NCBI GenBank assembly: GCA_034620365.1
Contig: JAQGEQ010000089.1
Span: forward strand, 62,001-126,000
Direction: 5' to 3'
DNA length: 64,000 bases
Source: Pegea sp. RAD2-039
Lineage: Eukaryota > Chordata > Thaliacea > Salpida > Salpidae
Shown here: piece by piece, positions 11,637-23,690 of the stretch
How positions within the stretch are numbered: the first letter of the stretch is position 1
Layout: every line of letters begins with the position of its first letter
Position numbers and translations under genes: made by a program
The notes under the pieces: model-generated
The model's input: the letters and a program-made list of their open reading frames with translations, nothing else
The model's database searches: none
Told to the model about the DNA's origin: nothing

Positions 11637-14088
11637 CACCAGTTTCTTGATCTTTATGGAGTACAAAAATCCTTGCTATCTTGTGTTAAAATTTTTTTAC
11701 ATATCTAAAAACCAATTAACAAGTGTAAGGTTAACGTTGATGATTTCTTTACAAGATAAAACTTCTTAAAAAGAAATGTTTATAGAATTCTAAAACTTTC
11801 TACAAAATACTTTCAACTGACAAAAAAATGTATTTATCAAGAAATTTATTCAGATATTATTTTTTTAGATGGGGTCTACAATTTACTTTCTTGCTACAAA
11901 AGAAATTATAATTTAAAATAAACATTTAATTGATATCTACCATACAATTTAGCACTTTCAGTAATTATTAAAATATTAGATTTTAGGCTACTTCAAATAA
12001 CTTTTTATATGTTTTGGGAAATATTTTTGTAGCTTTCGTTTGTAATTATTTAAGTTTCTAAAACAAACAACAAAAACAAATAAAGAAACAACTTTTTTGA
12101 AGGTTTGTTTAGTGTTTATAGCAAATCAAAAACCTATAAAAAGTTGTTAAACTCTTAAAGCTGATTAAACTGAACTTTTTAACAATTAAATCTTTTACTT
12201 TAAGATTGTAAAACTCTCTCTTTTAAAGTAAATTTAAAATCAGTTGAAAAAACATATTTAAAATAAATTTTTCTATAGATAAATAATAAAATGCATTCAA
12301 GAAACTTCTAATTCATCTACAGTAATTTAATTTTTACATCTACAAGTGAATTTTATACTCTTTCTAATAGTATCAACTTAATATGTGAGAAGTATAACAA
12401 CTTACATCTGGTTTAATGTACTTATTGTCGTAAGTAAATGACAATGAAACTTTTGTTTGCTTGAAGCTTTGTTAGAATTTATCTCAAGGGTTATTTTCTT
12501 CTTTCAGTTAAAGCTTAAAAACCCTCGTAAAGCTAACAACAAAATTAATTATCAGCGTAAAAATATATAATTTTAGTATTTACAGACAATGAAATAACTG
12601 AATCAACATTTGTTCTATAATATTGTAAGTAATGATTATACGAACCTAACCAATTTATAGTTGAACATAAATATTAAAGTTAAGAATTTTTTGCATACAC
12701 TGTTAAAAATATAAAATAAATGTACGATTATATTATGCAGTATATTTCTTATTTAAAAATTTCAACTTTTATAAATGCAGGAAGGAAATAAACATGCAGG
12801 AGTAAACATTTATTTATAATGAGTTTTTAAAAGAATAAAAAATAGTTTGAATGATTATTTTAGTTTCAAATATTTAGAATATTTAAAACAATGAATAACA
12901 TATTTATCAAAATATATTTTGAATAAAGGAAAATAAAAATTTATACGTCAAAATTTTTTTAAAAACATACTGATAAACAACTGACAGAACATTAAATACT
13001 CTGTTATCTCTTATCAGTTACAGATCTTAGAGTAGAGTTTCTATCAATTAGTTTCTATAAGGTTTAGACTAATATCAAAATTGGTAGTTAAAGAGATTTT
13101 GATGTAATAGGAAGTAATAGTATAAGAATTCAAAAGTAAATTTTATTTTTTGTAAAAATGAATGTTTTTGATAGAAAAATGAGTTGAGGTAATATATATT
13201 TTATTTCTTTAGTATTCAGTATTTGAATTAATTCAGTTTAAAATTTATTTCAGTTTTCAAGCAGAATAGTTATTTTTATATTTTCTCATTATTATAACTT
13301 ATCAGTGTTGAAAAATATGTTTATGGAGAATTGCTCAAAAACAGGTTTCACTAAAACTAAAACTTCAATTTGTGTTACTTAACAGCAACTTTAAGTTGTA
13401 TACTTCACTTTTTTTAAAACAATTTTGTAAAATAGATTAAGCAATATTAAAAAAGAATTCTCAAAAAAGATCTTTCATTACTATTTTTTAATAATAGATT
13501 CATTACGATCGTTTTTAAAACATTTCTTAAAAATAATTTAAAACGTTTTGTAACGTTATTTTTATTTTAAGAAATCGAAGCCAAACATGGAACAATGTTT
13601 TAAATTGGTTCTAACACTTTTCTGATTAGAAAGGCTAACCTTTACATTCTAAAAAGTAAAGTATTTAGAAATAGATACACCAAGTAAGCAATTTTACTTT
13701 AATATTGCTTGAATACTTCCAATTTGAAAGTTTGCAGAGGAAAAAATAGGTTACATCAATGTAAAACTTTACAGAGAAGCATTCTTTTAAAGATATTTCT
13801 ATTTTTAATCAATAGACAATTTAGAAAATATTTTTAGATAAGAAAAATACAAAAGTTGTGAAATTTATTTCTAGAAGTTCTTTTTCATGACTTTAGATAG
13901 TTAAAAAATCTTGAAAAAAATTTCAACAGAAAGAGTTGATTAGGATTATTACATTATTTTAATTAAATAATGATATTACTTAATAATTGCATAATTTTTT
14001 CAAGCTACAGATAGCTTTTCTTAGAAATATTTTTTTATTTCATTAGATATTAAGAAAAAGTCTTCAAACTTTAAGTTTAAAGGTAAAG
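11637..14088. other. AT-rich intergenic DNA
   Basis: No gene is supported. This lies between the divergent starts of the methyltransferase-like gene (-) and acetyltransferase copy 1 (+) and must contain both promoters, but no distinct element stands out. Confidence 0.55.
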
Positions 14089-15526
14089 ATGAGCGTTAAG
14101 ATTAGAAAAGCTGTTAAAAATGATCTTGGAGTTTTACGGAAACTGGTTAGAGATACAAGAATGGAACATTTTAAAGAAGCTATGAAGACATGTTTGGTTT
14201 ACTCCATGAAAATTCAGGTATTTTCAATAATTAAGCCATTTTATGAAAAATTTTAAGTTTAAAAAAAAATGAGATGTTTCATAAAAGTTTGTTTAATTTA
14301 AATAAAATAAAATAATAAACTTTTCAGTGGAAATTATGTTTTACAGATATTATTTTTAATAATATCTCTTTCATTTTGGTTTTTCTTCGATGTTAACATC
14401 TTGGTCGTTCACATCACTATCGTAGCAGTTGTTTGCGTCATATGTAAGATATTAATTTAATATTTGATGATCAAAAGAAATGTAAAGACTAACTCTAAAT
14501 CTAAATTATTTAAAATCCTTAAAATAAAAAAAACGTCGTCGGCAGGATTCGAACCTGCGCGGGCAGAGCCCAATAGATTTCTAGTCTATCGCCTTAACCA
14601 CTCGGCCACAACGACTTGTTAACCTCTTAAAAAGCATTATTATCATTGTTATTTGTAAAAATAATTTTAAGTTGAAACGGTTTCAAACTAAATAGTTAAA
14701 TAAATAAACATCAAAGTTACCAAATTCTGATTTGAGTAATAAAATTGTTAAATAAAAATGTTGAAATCGATATTTAAGAAACTAATCAGAAATGATAAAC
14801 TTACAGATTATATTCAGTGGCAAAAAAAAGTCTTTGAAATTTCTATGGAAATGGAAGATTGGGAATCATTCACTGAGGTTTACTTTTCATCTCCTTTTTC
14901 TACATTTCTAGTTGCAACAAACTCTGATGGATGTATAATCGGATGTGTAGGATTACGACATCCACAAGACATAGTTGCTTCAGCAATAAATCGATTCAAA
15001 CTTTCACCTTCTTCACTTGAAGTTGTGGTTAGTTTTAATATTTTAAAATATTTTGACTTTCAATAAGTTAATAAATCACTAAGTAAACAAAACTAGATAA
15101 ATAAAATACTTTACTAAATTTCATGAAAATAATAAATACTAAAAACTAAATTTTCAAATAATAAATAACAATAAAATTTATTTGGTTGAAACAACATTTA
15201 CTATTTTATAAATCCTTATTTTTTTAACTTCAAGAAATTTATGATAAATTTTTTGGACTTTACAGAAACTAAGTGTTGATGAAAAATATAGAAGTAAAAA
15301 AATAGCTTCTAAATTAATGAAGGCTTTGGAAGACTACATTAACGGATCTATCCTTGAATCTTCAAGACCTGATCTTTTGTTAGAAACTTCACAAGTACAA
15401 TACGCTGCTATCTTTTTATACAAGAAACTGAATTATGAAATAATCTCTATTTATGATGTTTACTTTCTATTTCGATTAGGCAATTTAAAATTATACATTT
15501 TTGCCAAAAAGTTAAATAGTTTATAA
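14089..15526 (+). CDS. NAT8/camello-like GNAT acetyltransferase, copy 1
   Basis: Four coding exons: 14089-14217, 14347-14443, 14807-15027 and 15266-15526, giving 235 codons plus stop. Exon 1 begins MSVKIRKAVKNDLGVLRKLVRDT, the start of a GNAT fold (substrate-side helices). Exon 2 encodes one membrane segment (residues 44-75, ILFLIISLSFWFFFDVNILVV...). This is the layout of camello/NAT8 enzymes, membrane-anchored N-acetyltransferases of the ER/Golgi. Exon 3 carries FLVATNSDGCIIGCVGLRHP (beta strands 3-4). Exon 4 carries the acetyl-CoA loop VDEKYRSKKIASKLMKALEDY, followed by LLLETSQVQYAAIFLYKKLNYE, the conserved strand 5 and C-terminal YxxxxF/LYxKxxYE block. The P-loop here is YRSKKIA, against YRGQKIA in copy 2. 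A tRNA-Ser gene lies antisense in intron 2. It is the first of three tandem paralogs with identical exon phases. Confidence 0.88.
14534..14615 (-). tRNA. tRNA-Ser (anticodon AGA), copy 1, antisense in an acetyltransferase intron
   Basis: On the minus strand the gene starts GTCGTTGTGGCCGAGTGG (A box) and has the anticodon loop CTAGAAA with AGA. It carries a long type II variable arm, the B box GGTTCGAATCC, and an acceptor strand CGACGAC with discriminator G. It is 82 nt, has no intron, and all stems pair (one G-U in the acceptor). A run of eight T's follows directly on the minus strand at 14526-14533, a pol III terminator. It sits inside intron 2 of acetyltransferase copy 1, opposite in strand. 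Confidence 0.97.
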
Positions 15527-15736
15527 ATATGGAAACTAATTGATGATTGTAAACCAAAATGTGGTATTTCGACGAAAGATGTTTTCTGGTACAACTTCTT
15601 CAATAAAAATTTCTTCTACAAAAATGCTTTTTATTTCATTTGAATTCTGGAGTTTTTTACTTAAGTAACTGAAATTATTTCCTAAATCATGCAATCTATA
15701 TTGACTTTGTAGTTTTCATAATAAGTTTATGTCTAG

Positions 15737-16005
15737 TTTAACCAACTGAGAGTTATCAAATAAAAGACTTGACTCGATATAAATAGTAACCAATACGCGC
15801 GCTGTATTAAACTATTTGATGAAGTACAGCTGGTACCCTTAACCGTATTCCAAAGACCTGCTTCTTGTATCAGTCTGCATCCGATCTTCTTGATTTACAG
15901 TTTGTTTATCTCTCTGGTTATTTTTTTACTTCCCATTAAACAAAATACATCTTCATATAAATTAGTTTAACTTTTATTTTAAATTAAATATGAACTACTA
16001 ATAAC
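15737..16005. repeat. Conserved non-coding block downstream of acetyltransferase copy 1
   Basis: About 270 bp closely matches 19032-19300, downstream of copy 2, with only scattered substitutions. It is less AT-rich than its surroundings and includes CCAATACGCGCGCTGT and GAAGTACAGCTGGTACCC. No long open frame is preserved. It is part of the duplicated unit but better conserved than the neighbouring non-coding DNA. I did not find it after copy 3. Confidence 0.75.
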
Positions 16006-16612
16006 AAAGATTAGAAAATAGAACTAATGATAAAGATTAGAATGATTATTTATCCATTTAGTATTTGAAAGTTAATCTAATGTAAACAAAAAATAAATTT
16101 GTTGCATTACGAAAAAGATTAGAAGATGAGATAAAATTATTGTAACACTTTGTAATAAATCCATTATATAGCAACTACACGTTTAGGGTTACAAAAGTTT
16201 ATATTTAGTTTCTAAAATTAAAGCAAAATCATCTGCTTGGTTTAAAAGATTAAAATGGGTTTTAAACCAATGAGAGTTTATCAAAATGTACATCAGACAT
16301 GTAAGATGGAACTTTATAGCAATTCTTCTTGTAATTATAGATTAAAAATTGTACAAATGTACATTTGAATTTTTACTAAGTTGTTCACTGTTATCTAATT
16401 ACTTTAAGTTGTCACTTAAATTGAATTTTCTTATCAATAAAAAAGATGTTAATTACAAATTGTTTATTTTCCTACTCTTGACCACAGTTGAAACTTGATA
16501 CTTTTAAACCAGTAATTTGACTTTTATGTTAGCTTAACTTTATAAACATTTAGATTTGGATTTAATTTGTGACTTATCAAAATAAAATTTTAAATATTTT
16601 ACTAAAAACTCT

Positions 16613-16700
16613 ACAAGTAAAATAAATTAGTATTAGTTTATCTAAAATATGTTCAGACAAGTAAAATAAATTAGTATTAGTTTATCTAAAATATGTTCAG
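16613..16700. repeat. Perfect 44-bp tandem duplication
   Basis: Two perfect head-to-tail copies of a 44-bp AT-rich unit, 16613-16656 and 16657-16700, in the intergenic space between acetyltransferase copies 1 and 2. Their identity suggests a recent event. Confidence 0.9.
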
Positions 16701-17069
16701 ATCATTTTACGAACAAATATTATTAAATATCAATTAATTACCACTAATAATAAAAATGTTTGATAAAACTTCTCTCTTTTCTTTGTGTTAATAAATTATA
16801 ACTATTTAGTTTAACTAAAAGTCTTTTACAGAAGTCTAAAAAATGCAAATTTTATTTTCAGAAAAAGTTTGAATAAAAATATGGAACTGAAAATATTATT
16901 TTATGTTTATTTTAAGACCAAATCTATTGTTATTAACCTGAAATAAAACCATTGGGTTTTATTTGTATTAAGTCGCTGAAACTAGTTAATGATTTAAAAG
17001 AAAAGTAAATGATTAAATGGATAGAGTTAGTAACAGAAATTAATCATATTCAGATCATAAATATTTTAA

Positions 17070-17160
17070 GTTTTTTATTTCTTTTTTTAGAAGATGAGTT
17101 ATAGAGCAAAGCAAAGAGTGTATTAGCTCAAACACTATCAGCTTCTTTGTTATGAGTGAT
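17070..17160 (+). promoter_or_regulatory. Upstream block shared by acetyltransferase copies 2 and 3
   Basis: A stretch containing AGAAGATGAGTTATAGAGC and TTAGCTCAAACACTATCAGC is repeated with few changes at 20865-20945. In both places it lies roughly 280-370 bp before the ATG of the next acetyltransferase gene. The fixed position suggests a promoter or 5' UTR element, but it may only be residual duplication. Confidence 0.4.
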
Positions 17161-17437
17161 AGTTTTATTTTGAAGATGTTTCTTATTTATACAAACAAAA
17201 TACTTTTTTGGGAAAGTTTTATTTCAAATGAAAATATTAAACAATATCACAACTTAAAAGGAGACTTTGTGTAAATATTTTAAAAGTTTAAATAAACTGT
17301 TTAATAGATCAAATTGAAAATAAATACCTGCTCTAAGTCAAGTTGCTGAGATTTAAGTTTTTTTTATCATAAGTTGACTGTTATTCTTTGTGTTAAATAT
17401 CAAGATCGTGATCTTGTAGATCTAGAAATTAGTAAAG

Positions 17438-18709
17438 ATGAAAGTTAGGATTAGAAAAGCTGTTGAAAATGACCTTGGAGTTTTACGGAAACTGGTTAGA
17501 GATACAAGAATGGAACATTTTAAAGAAGCCATGAAGACATGTTTGGTTTACTCCATGAAAATTCAGGTATTTTCAATAATTAAGCCATTTTATGAACATT
17601 TAAAGTGTAAAAAAAATCAGATGTTTCTTAAAAGTTTGTTTAATTTAAATAAAATAAAATAATCAACTTTTCAGTGGAAATTATGTTTTACAGATATTAT
17701 TTTTAATGATATCTCTTTCATTTTGGTTTTTCTTTGATGTTAACATCTTGGTCGTTCACATCACTATCGTAGCAGTTGTTTGTGTCATATGTAAGAAATT
17801 ATTCGTTTATTTTGTTGTTTAAAGTTATTCAAAAGCTTTTTTAAGCATGTTTGATTTACATGAGTTAAAAAATGCAGAAATAGAATCATATGTTTAGATA
17901 CTTCAAAACCAATTAATATTAATAAATTGAATTATTTGGATTTTAAACAAAACTATTTTATTAAAAACAAATAAAGATTAAATAAATTTTAACAAATAAA
18001 TTTTAAAGTTATTTTTTTAATGAAAATTGTGAACCAAAATTGAAGATATTTTTAAAAGAAATTTTCAAAATACTAATGATTAATAAACTTACAGATTATT
18101 TTTATTGGCAAAAAAAAGTCTTTGAAATTTCTATGGAAATGGAAGATTGGGAATCATTCACTGAAGTTTACTTTTCATCTCCTTTTTCTACATTTCTGGT
18201 TGCAACAAATTCTGATGGAGAAATAATCGGATGTGTAGGATTACGACATCCACAAGACATAGTTTCTTCAGCTATAACACGATTCAAACTTTCACCTTCT
18301 TCTGTGGAAATTGTGGTTAGTAGGTTTATGATTCTAGAATAATTTGTTCTTAACTGATATATTAGCTGTAAGCTACTTGGTTGTGCTTGTTTCTTTAGAA
18401 ATTAATTCCAATTAAATCTAATAATCGTCTGTTTATAATAAGCTTAATTGATTTTTACAGAAATTAGGTGTTGTTGAAAAATATAGAGGTCAAAAAATAG
18501 CTACCAAGTTAATGAAGGCTTGTGAAGACTTTATAAGTAGATCTGAATCTTCAAGACCTGATCTTCTGTTAGAAACTACTCATATACAATACAGTGCTAT
18601 CCTTTTATATAAAAAATTGAAGTATGAACTTCTAGAAACCTACGAATTACAACTTATGTCGTGGTTTGGAATTCTTCAGATACATGTTTTTGTTAAAAAG
18701 TTCAAATGA
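17438..18709 (+). CDS. NAT8/camello-like GNAT acetyltransferase, copy 2
   Basis: Four coding exons: 17438-17566, 17694-17790, 18095-18315 and 18461-18709, giving 231 codons plus stop. Exons 1 and 2 differ from copy 1 at only a few positions. Even the intron between them is almost the same, which points to recent duplication or gene conversion. The protein has an N-terminal GNAT part, one membrane segment in exon 2, FLVATNSDGEIIGCVGLRHP in exon 3, and the acetyl-CoA loop VEKYRGQKIATKLMKACEDF in exon 4, followed by ILLYKKLKYELLETYEL. The loop is closer to the canonical form (R-G-x-K/G-I-A) than in copy 1. About 370 bp upstream of the ATG is a block shared with copy 3 (see 17070-17160). No tRNA gene is present in its intron 2. 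Confidence 0.9.
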
Positions 18710-19031
18710 CTTGTGAACCTTCTAAAGATTTTTTAACTTCAAATTTTTACTACAAAAATTGAAATAAAATTAATTTCTTCAAGAAAACTAGAATTTTTTT
18801 GTTCTTATATTTAAACTTAAACAATGATTTTAAATTTATCAATGACTAAAGCTGGTTGTTTATATTGATTTAAATTTATTAATTTTCTTAAACAGTATAC
18901 CTAAAAAGTTATTTTAAAATAAATTTGCAGAATTAATTTAGTATCTATTTCTTCTATTAATTGTTACAATACTATCTTTTAAATCAAAAGGAAAAATATT
19001 TCATTAACCTTATGCCTTTATCAAAAAACAA

Positions 19032-19300
19032 TTTAACCAACTGAGAGTTATCACATAAAAGACTTGGCTCGATATAAATAGTAACCAATACGCGCGCTGT
19101 TTTAAACTATTTGATGAAGTACAGCTGGTACCCTTAACCGTATTCTCAAGACCTGCTTCTTGCATCAGTCTGCATCCGATCTTCTGGATTCACAGTTTGT
19201 TTATCTCTTTGGACATTTTTTTGCTTCCCATTAAACAAAATACATCTTCATATAAACCAGTTCAACTTTTGTTTTAAATTAAATATGAACTACTAATAAC
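19032..19300. repeat. Conserved non-coding block downstream of acetyltransferase copy 2
   Basis: This is the partner of 15737-16005, with the same GC-richer core (CCAATACGCGCGCTGT) and the same end (AAATATGAACTACTAATAAC). It begins about 320 bp after the stop codon, against 210 bp after copy 1. Confidence 0.75.
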
Positions 19301-19744
19301 TTTCTTTTTTATTAGATTTTTATTTAAAAGTTCAAAATATTTCTGGAGGTGAAACTAAATATAAATGAACAAAGATAAAATCTTTCTTAATTAAGTAATG
19401 TAATTGGTTTAAATAAAAATCAACACATTTTAACTTGCTTTATAAAAATTATATAATTATATAAAAATTGAAATAAGAATAATCACTAGTTTTATTAGAA
19501 ATATAAAATATGGTAAAAGCAAGCAACTAAGAAGTTTTAGTTATATCTGATTTTAGTTGATCCAGAAACAAATAAAAATTAAAATGATTATTTACATATT
19601 TAGTATTTAAACATCAATTTAATTTAAACGAAATATAAATCCTTATGTGATGAGAAAACTTGTAAAACTTGTTGCTTTACAAACAGTTTATGAGGTAAGA
19701 TAAAATTATTGTAAGATTTGTTAAAAGGCCTATTATACTCACAA

Positions 19745-20068
19745 CTGATGGTTAAGTTGGTTGCTAATTGGTTGATTGCTGACTAGTTGTTTACTGATTG
19801 GTTAGTTACAAATATTTGGGTTGGTTATTGGTTAGTTGCTGACTGGTTAGTTGCTTATTGATAGGTTTGTTATTGGTTGGTTGCTGATTGATTGGTTCCT
19901 AGTTGTTGGTTGGTTACTGATTAATTGGTTGCTTATTGATTAGTTGCTAATTGGTTGGTTGCTAATTGGTTAGTTACTGACTGGTTAGTTGCTTATTGAT
20001 GGGTTTATTATTGGTTAGTTGCTTATTGATTAGTTGCTGATTGGCTGGTTGCTGATTGGTCTTATTGA
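19745..20068. repeat. Degenerate GGTTGGTTGCTGATT-type minisatellite
   Basis: About 320 bp of imperfect repeats built from TTGGTTGCTGATTGG and variants (TTAGTTGCTTATTGAT, TTGGTTACTGATTAA). The basic period is about 15 bp, with visible higher-order repeats. It is intergenic between acetyltransferase copies 2 and 3, with no coding potential in either strand worth noting. Confidence 0.9.
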
Positions 20069-20377
20069 CTGTAGTTTTGAGTAAAATCATCCACTATTAT
20101 TTAATTACTTTAACTTGTCATTTTAATTGACGTTTCTCTTCAAGAAAAATGATGTTAATTATAAATTTTATATATTTCTTGATTTAATCACAGCTGAAAC
20201 TTGATTAGTTGAAACCTAGAATGTAATTTTTCTGTAAACTTAACTTTAAAAACATTTAGATTTGAAACCAACTCGTAACTTGTTATATCAAAATTGTTTA
20301 ATGAAAACGCGGCAAAAAAATTGTTTAAGTTTATTTGAGATATGTTCAGATATTTTTACTAAAAATTAATTCACACT

Positions 20378-20521
20378 ATTATTTATTTATTATTTATTTC
20401 AATAAATGCAAAGGAGGGTGCCTGAAAAGAGCACCTCTCACTAACAAACATTCTCACAAATATTATCTAATAAGTTAGAAATACAGAAAGCAAAAGATGT
20501 AACACATGGCATTTCAGTAGT
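20378..20521 (-). mobile_element. LINE 3' end fragment (copy B)
   Basis: Shares the 3' UTR of copy A (AATAAATGCAAAGGAGGGTG, then GAGCACCTCTCACTAAC on the plus strand) and the AAATA-type tail. Homology stops after CATTTCAGTAG at about 20521, so only about 140 bp remain. Confidence 0.85.
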
Positions 20522-21236
20522 CCTTTGAACATGTTATTAATGTTAAAATATTTGATAATATTCCATTCTTTTATTCCGTTGATTAAGCTCATTTGAATAA
20601 TCTAAATATACAATTATTTGCTTATAAATACAATTAACATTAATTAAAAACTAATTCATAATATTTTATAAAAAAGTTAATTTGAATATAAAAAATTTGT
20701 ATAAAAATTCTATAGATTGGAAGATCTTTTAACAAATTCAGTTTTATTTTTATCATATCAATGAACTTGGATAATAATTAAAAGAAAAAAGTATACAGTT
20801 GAATGTATTGAGTAGAAAAAAATGATTAACCACAGTCACGCCGCATAAATTCCAAGTTTTTATTTCTCTTTTTAGAAGATGAGTTAAAGAGCATAGCAAA
20901 GAGTATATTAGCTCAAACACTATCAGCTTCTTTTTTATGAGACAAATTGATTTTTAATGGTGTTTCTTAGTTATACAAACAGAATAAAGTTTTGAGAAAT
21001 TGTTGGTTTAAATGAAAATATTATACAATGGTTTAATGGCTTAAAGTTTTTTTGTGGATAGTTTAGAAGTTTAAATAAACTGTTTGATTAAATAAACCAT
21101 TCAAATGAAATTGAAACGAAACACTTATTGCAAGTCAAGCTGCAGATATTTAAGTACTTTTTAGATTTTCTTTTATCGATTGTTGTAAGTGTGTTAAATA
21201 TTAAGATCATAAACTTAGTTCTAGAAACTAGTAAAG

Positions 21237-22351
21237 ATGAATGTTAGGATTAGAAGAGCTGTTAAAAAGGATCTTGGGACCTTGACGAAACTGGTTAGAG
21301 ATTCCAGAATAAAGGAACATTTTAAGAATCTTCTGAGGGACTATTTAATTTACTCTTCCAAATTTCAGGTATTCTGAAATATTTTTTTAATCAATTTTTC
21401 TCTAAAAATGATTCTTTAACAGATATTTTTTTTCATGATATCTCTTTTAATTTGGTTTTTCTTTGATGTTAACATCTTGGTCGTTCACATCACTATTGTA
21501 TCAGTTGTTTGTGTCCTATGTAAGATTTTTTTAGTATTTTGTGTTTAAAAATTTTCTTTTTTATAGAGACTCAGGTTAAACAAAATTATTTGGTTATTTT
21601 AAAAAAATTTCTAAATAAATCTCTTATTATTATCAACAAATCTACAGATTTTATTCAATGGCGAAAAAAAGTTATTCTAAACTCTATTGAAATGGATGAT
21701 TGGGAATCATTCACTGAAGTTTACTTTTCTTTTCCTTTTTCTACATTTCTAGTAGCAACAAATTCTGATGGAGAAATAATTGGATGTGTTGCGATACGAA
21801 ATCCTCATAAAATAGTTACTTCTTTTATTGATCAGTTTAATCTTTCACCTTCATCTGTTCTAATTACGGTAAGCTAAACACAGTGGTTTTATGGTTTTAG
21901 CTGTTATATAAGTTATAAGCTTCTTAGTTGTACTTGTTTGTTTAAAATGTAAAACTATTTAAACCTAAGAAATCATTTGCTTATAAAATAAAGTTTATAA
22001 TAAGTCCTATTTATTAATTATTACAATAATTATTTATATTCATAAGTTAATTATTAATTACTTATTAACTTATTAATTAGTTTATAATAATCAATTTTTC
22101 AGAAATTGAGTGTTGTTGAAAAATATAGAGGCCAAAAAGTTGCTACTAAGTTATTAAAGGCTTGTGAAGACTTTATTAGTAGATCTAGCTCTGAATCTAC
22201 AAAACCTGATCTTTTGTTAGAAGTATATCATGTACAATACGCTGCTATCTTTTTATACAAGAAACTGAAGTATAAGCTCATCACTACTTATGATTTAAGA
22301 TTGATGTCATGGATTGGAGTTGTTCATATACACATTTACCAACAAGTTTAA
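21237..22351 (+). CDS. NAT8/camello-like GNAT acetyltransferase, copy 3
   Basis: Four coding exons: 21237-21368, 21423-21519, 21648-21868 and 22103-22351, giving 232 codons plus stop. The exon layout and phases match copies 1 and 2, with one extra codon in exon 1 (DSRIKEHFKN). The protein is more diverged: exon 1 MNVRIRRAVKKDLGTLTKLV, membrane segment in exon 2, FLVATNSDGEIIGCVAIRNP in exon 3, and VVEKYRGQKVATKLLKACEDF in exon 4, followed by VQYAAIFLYKKLKYKL. Intron 1 is only 54 nt, against 127-129 nt in the other two. All GNAT landmarks are intact, so it is probably functional. The likely role is membrane-bound N-acetylation in the ER/Golgi; the substrate is unknown. Confidence 0.9.
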
Positions 22352-23427
22352 ACAGCTTGTGACTACTTTCGAAAATATAAACTTCAAATTTCTAGTATAC
22401 GGAACTGAAATTAAAAACTCATTTTTTTGGTTTTTGTCCTCTATAAGAGCAGTTGATTTTGTCACTTGCAGTCACGTGTTTGGTAAATGTTGTCTAGACA
22501 AAACAAATATTCTTTCTTTTATTTAAGCTTCAATATAACTTTATAAATGATTGATTTAGTTTTTATCAGTTTTAAAATTGACATACTTTTTATTGTTATT
22601 TTTTTCTTAAATTAGTTACTGATAACAAGTTTCTGTTAATAATTCTGTCGTAACCTATTTCAAATGTAAATTATGACATATTATGTGTGTAGACAAGCAT
22701 CATTGTATTTTTAAAATCAAACTTATAGCCTTTTAAAACAGTCTAATTACTTCAATGAATTGGTTCGGATACCGTTTCTGTTTACAGAGGTTTTGTTGAA
22801 TTAAATCTAAGTAATTAAAATAAAAGAACACTTTTATTGTAGTATTGTTTGTGATTAATCAATTTAATCATTTCTATTAAAAACTTACCGTGTGTTCGAA
22901 AGTAATTATTCTAGTTATGTTACTATATTTTAAGAACTCAATGTATTTATTATATTTGTTAACTTTGGCAAGTATCAGTAAAAGTATTAATAGATTATCT
23001 GAACTCATTTTTAGTCAGAGTAATGTGACCAAATAAATTACTACCAACTAAACTAAAGTAAAAGAATATAAATTTTCTTGTTAAAAATATATGTTCGTTG
23101 AGTTTAAAAGAGATTAACAGAAAGAGTTAAACTAAAATTAGATTTGACAAAAGACCATTGTAACAAATTACATTTTTATAATATTCAAGTCTTTAAATTA
23201 GTTGTAGAAGATTTTATTTTAAAATTCTTCACAATTTACTTGACCAACAATTAGGTACTTTATTCTTTTTTAGTTCTAATCTTAAAGTTTATCAGATGGA
23301 AAACATGTATAATCACAACATTTAATAAATTAAAGCTCAAACAGTTTTTGTTTTGATAAAAATACTATAAAAATACAATAAAGTTAATTTATTCAGGTGA
23401 AATAATAATATTTACTTTGCTTACTTA
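22352..23427. other. AT-rich intergenic DNA
   Basis: No gene is supported between acetyltransferase copy 3 and LINE copy C. The conserved block seen after copies 1 and 2 was not found here. Confidence 0.55.
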
Positions 23428-23690
23428 TTAATTAATTTATTTATTTATTTATTACAATAAATGCGAAGGAGGGTACTTCTCGAAGAAAGTACCTCTCGCT
23501 AACACACATTCTCACAAATAACATATATTAAGTCAAAAATATAGAAAGCAAAAGATGTAGCACATGGCATTTCAGTAGTTCTCAAGGCATATAACAGTGA
23601 ACAATTACATAGAATGTTAAAGATATTTAAAAAAGTAAAAAATCAAAGTTTAGAAATGACAATGTTTGCAATATTATAACGGTTCAACAG
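23428..23690 (-). mobile_element. LINE 3' end fragment (copy C)
   Basis: About 260 bp homologous to the 3' UTR of LINE copy A, from the AAATA-type tail through GCGAAGGAGGGTAC to ATTATAACGGTTCAAC, where homology ends. It contains none of the reverse-transcriptase coding region. Confidence 0.88.

Noticed and set aside
14758-15066. Separate small gene starting MLKSIFKKLIRND
   Set aside because: Its first part is intron 2 of acetyltransferase copy 1. The acceptor at 14806 and homology with copies 2 and 3 show that the real exon starts at 14807.
19745-20068. CRISPR-like repeat array
   Set aside because: The units are short, degenerate and contiguous without unique spacers, in a eukaryotic genome. 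It is a minisatellite.
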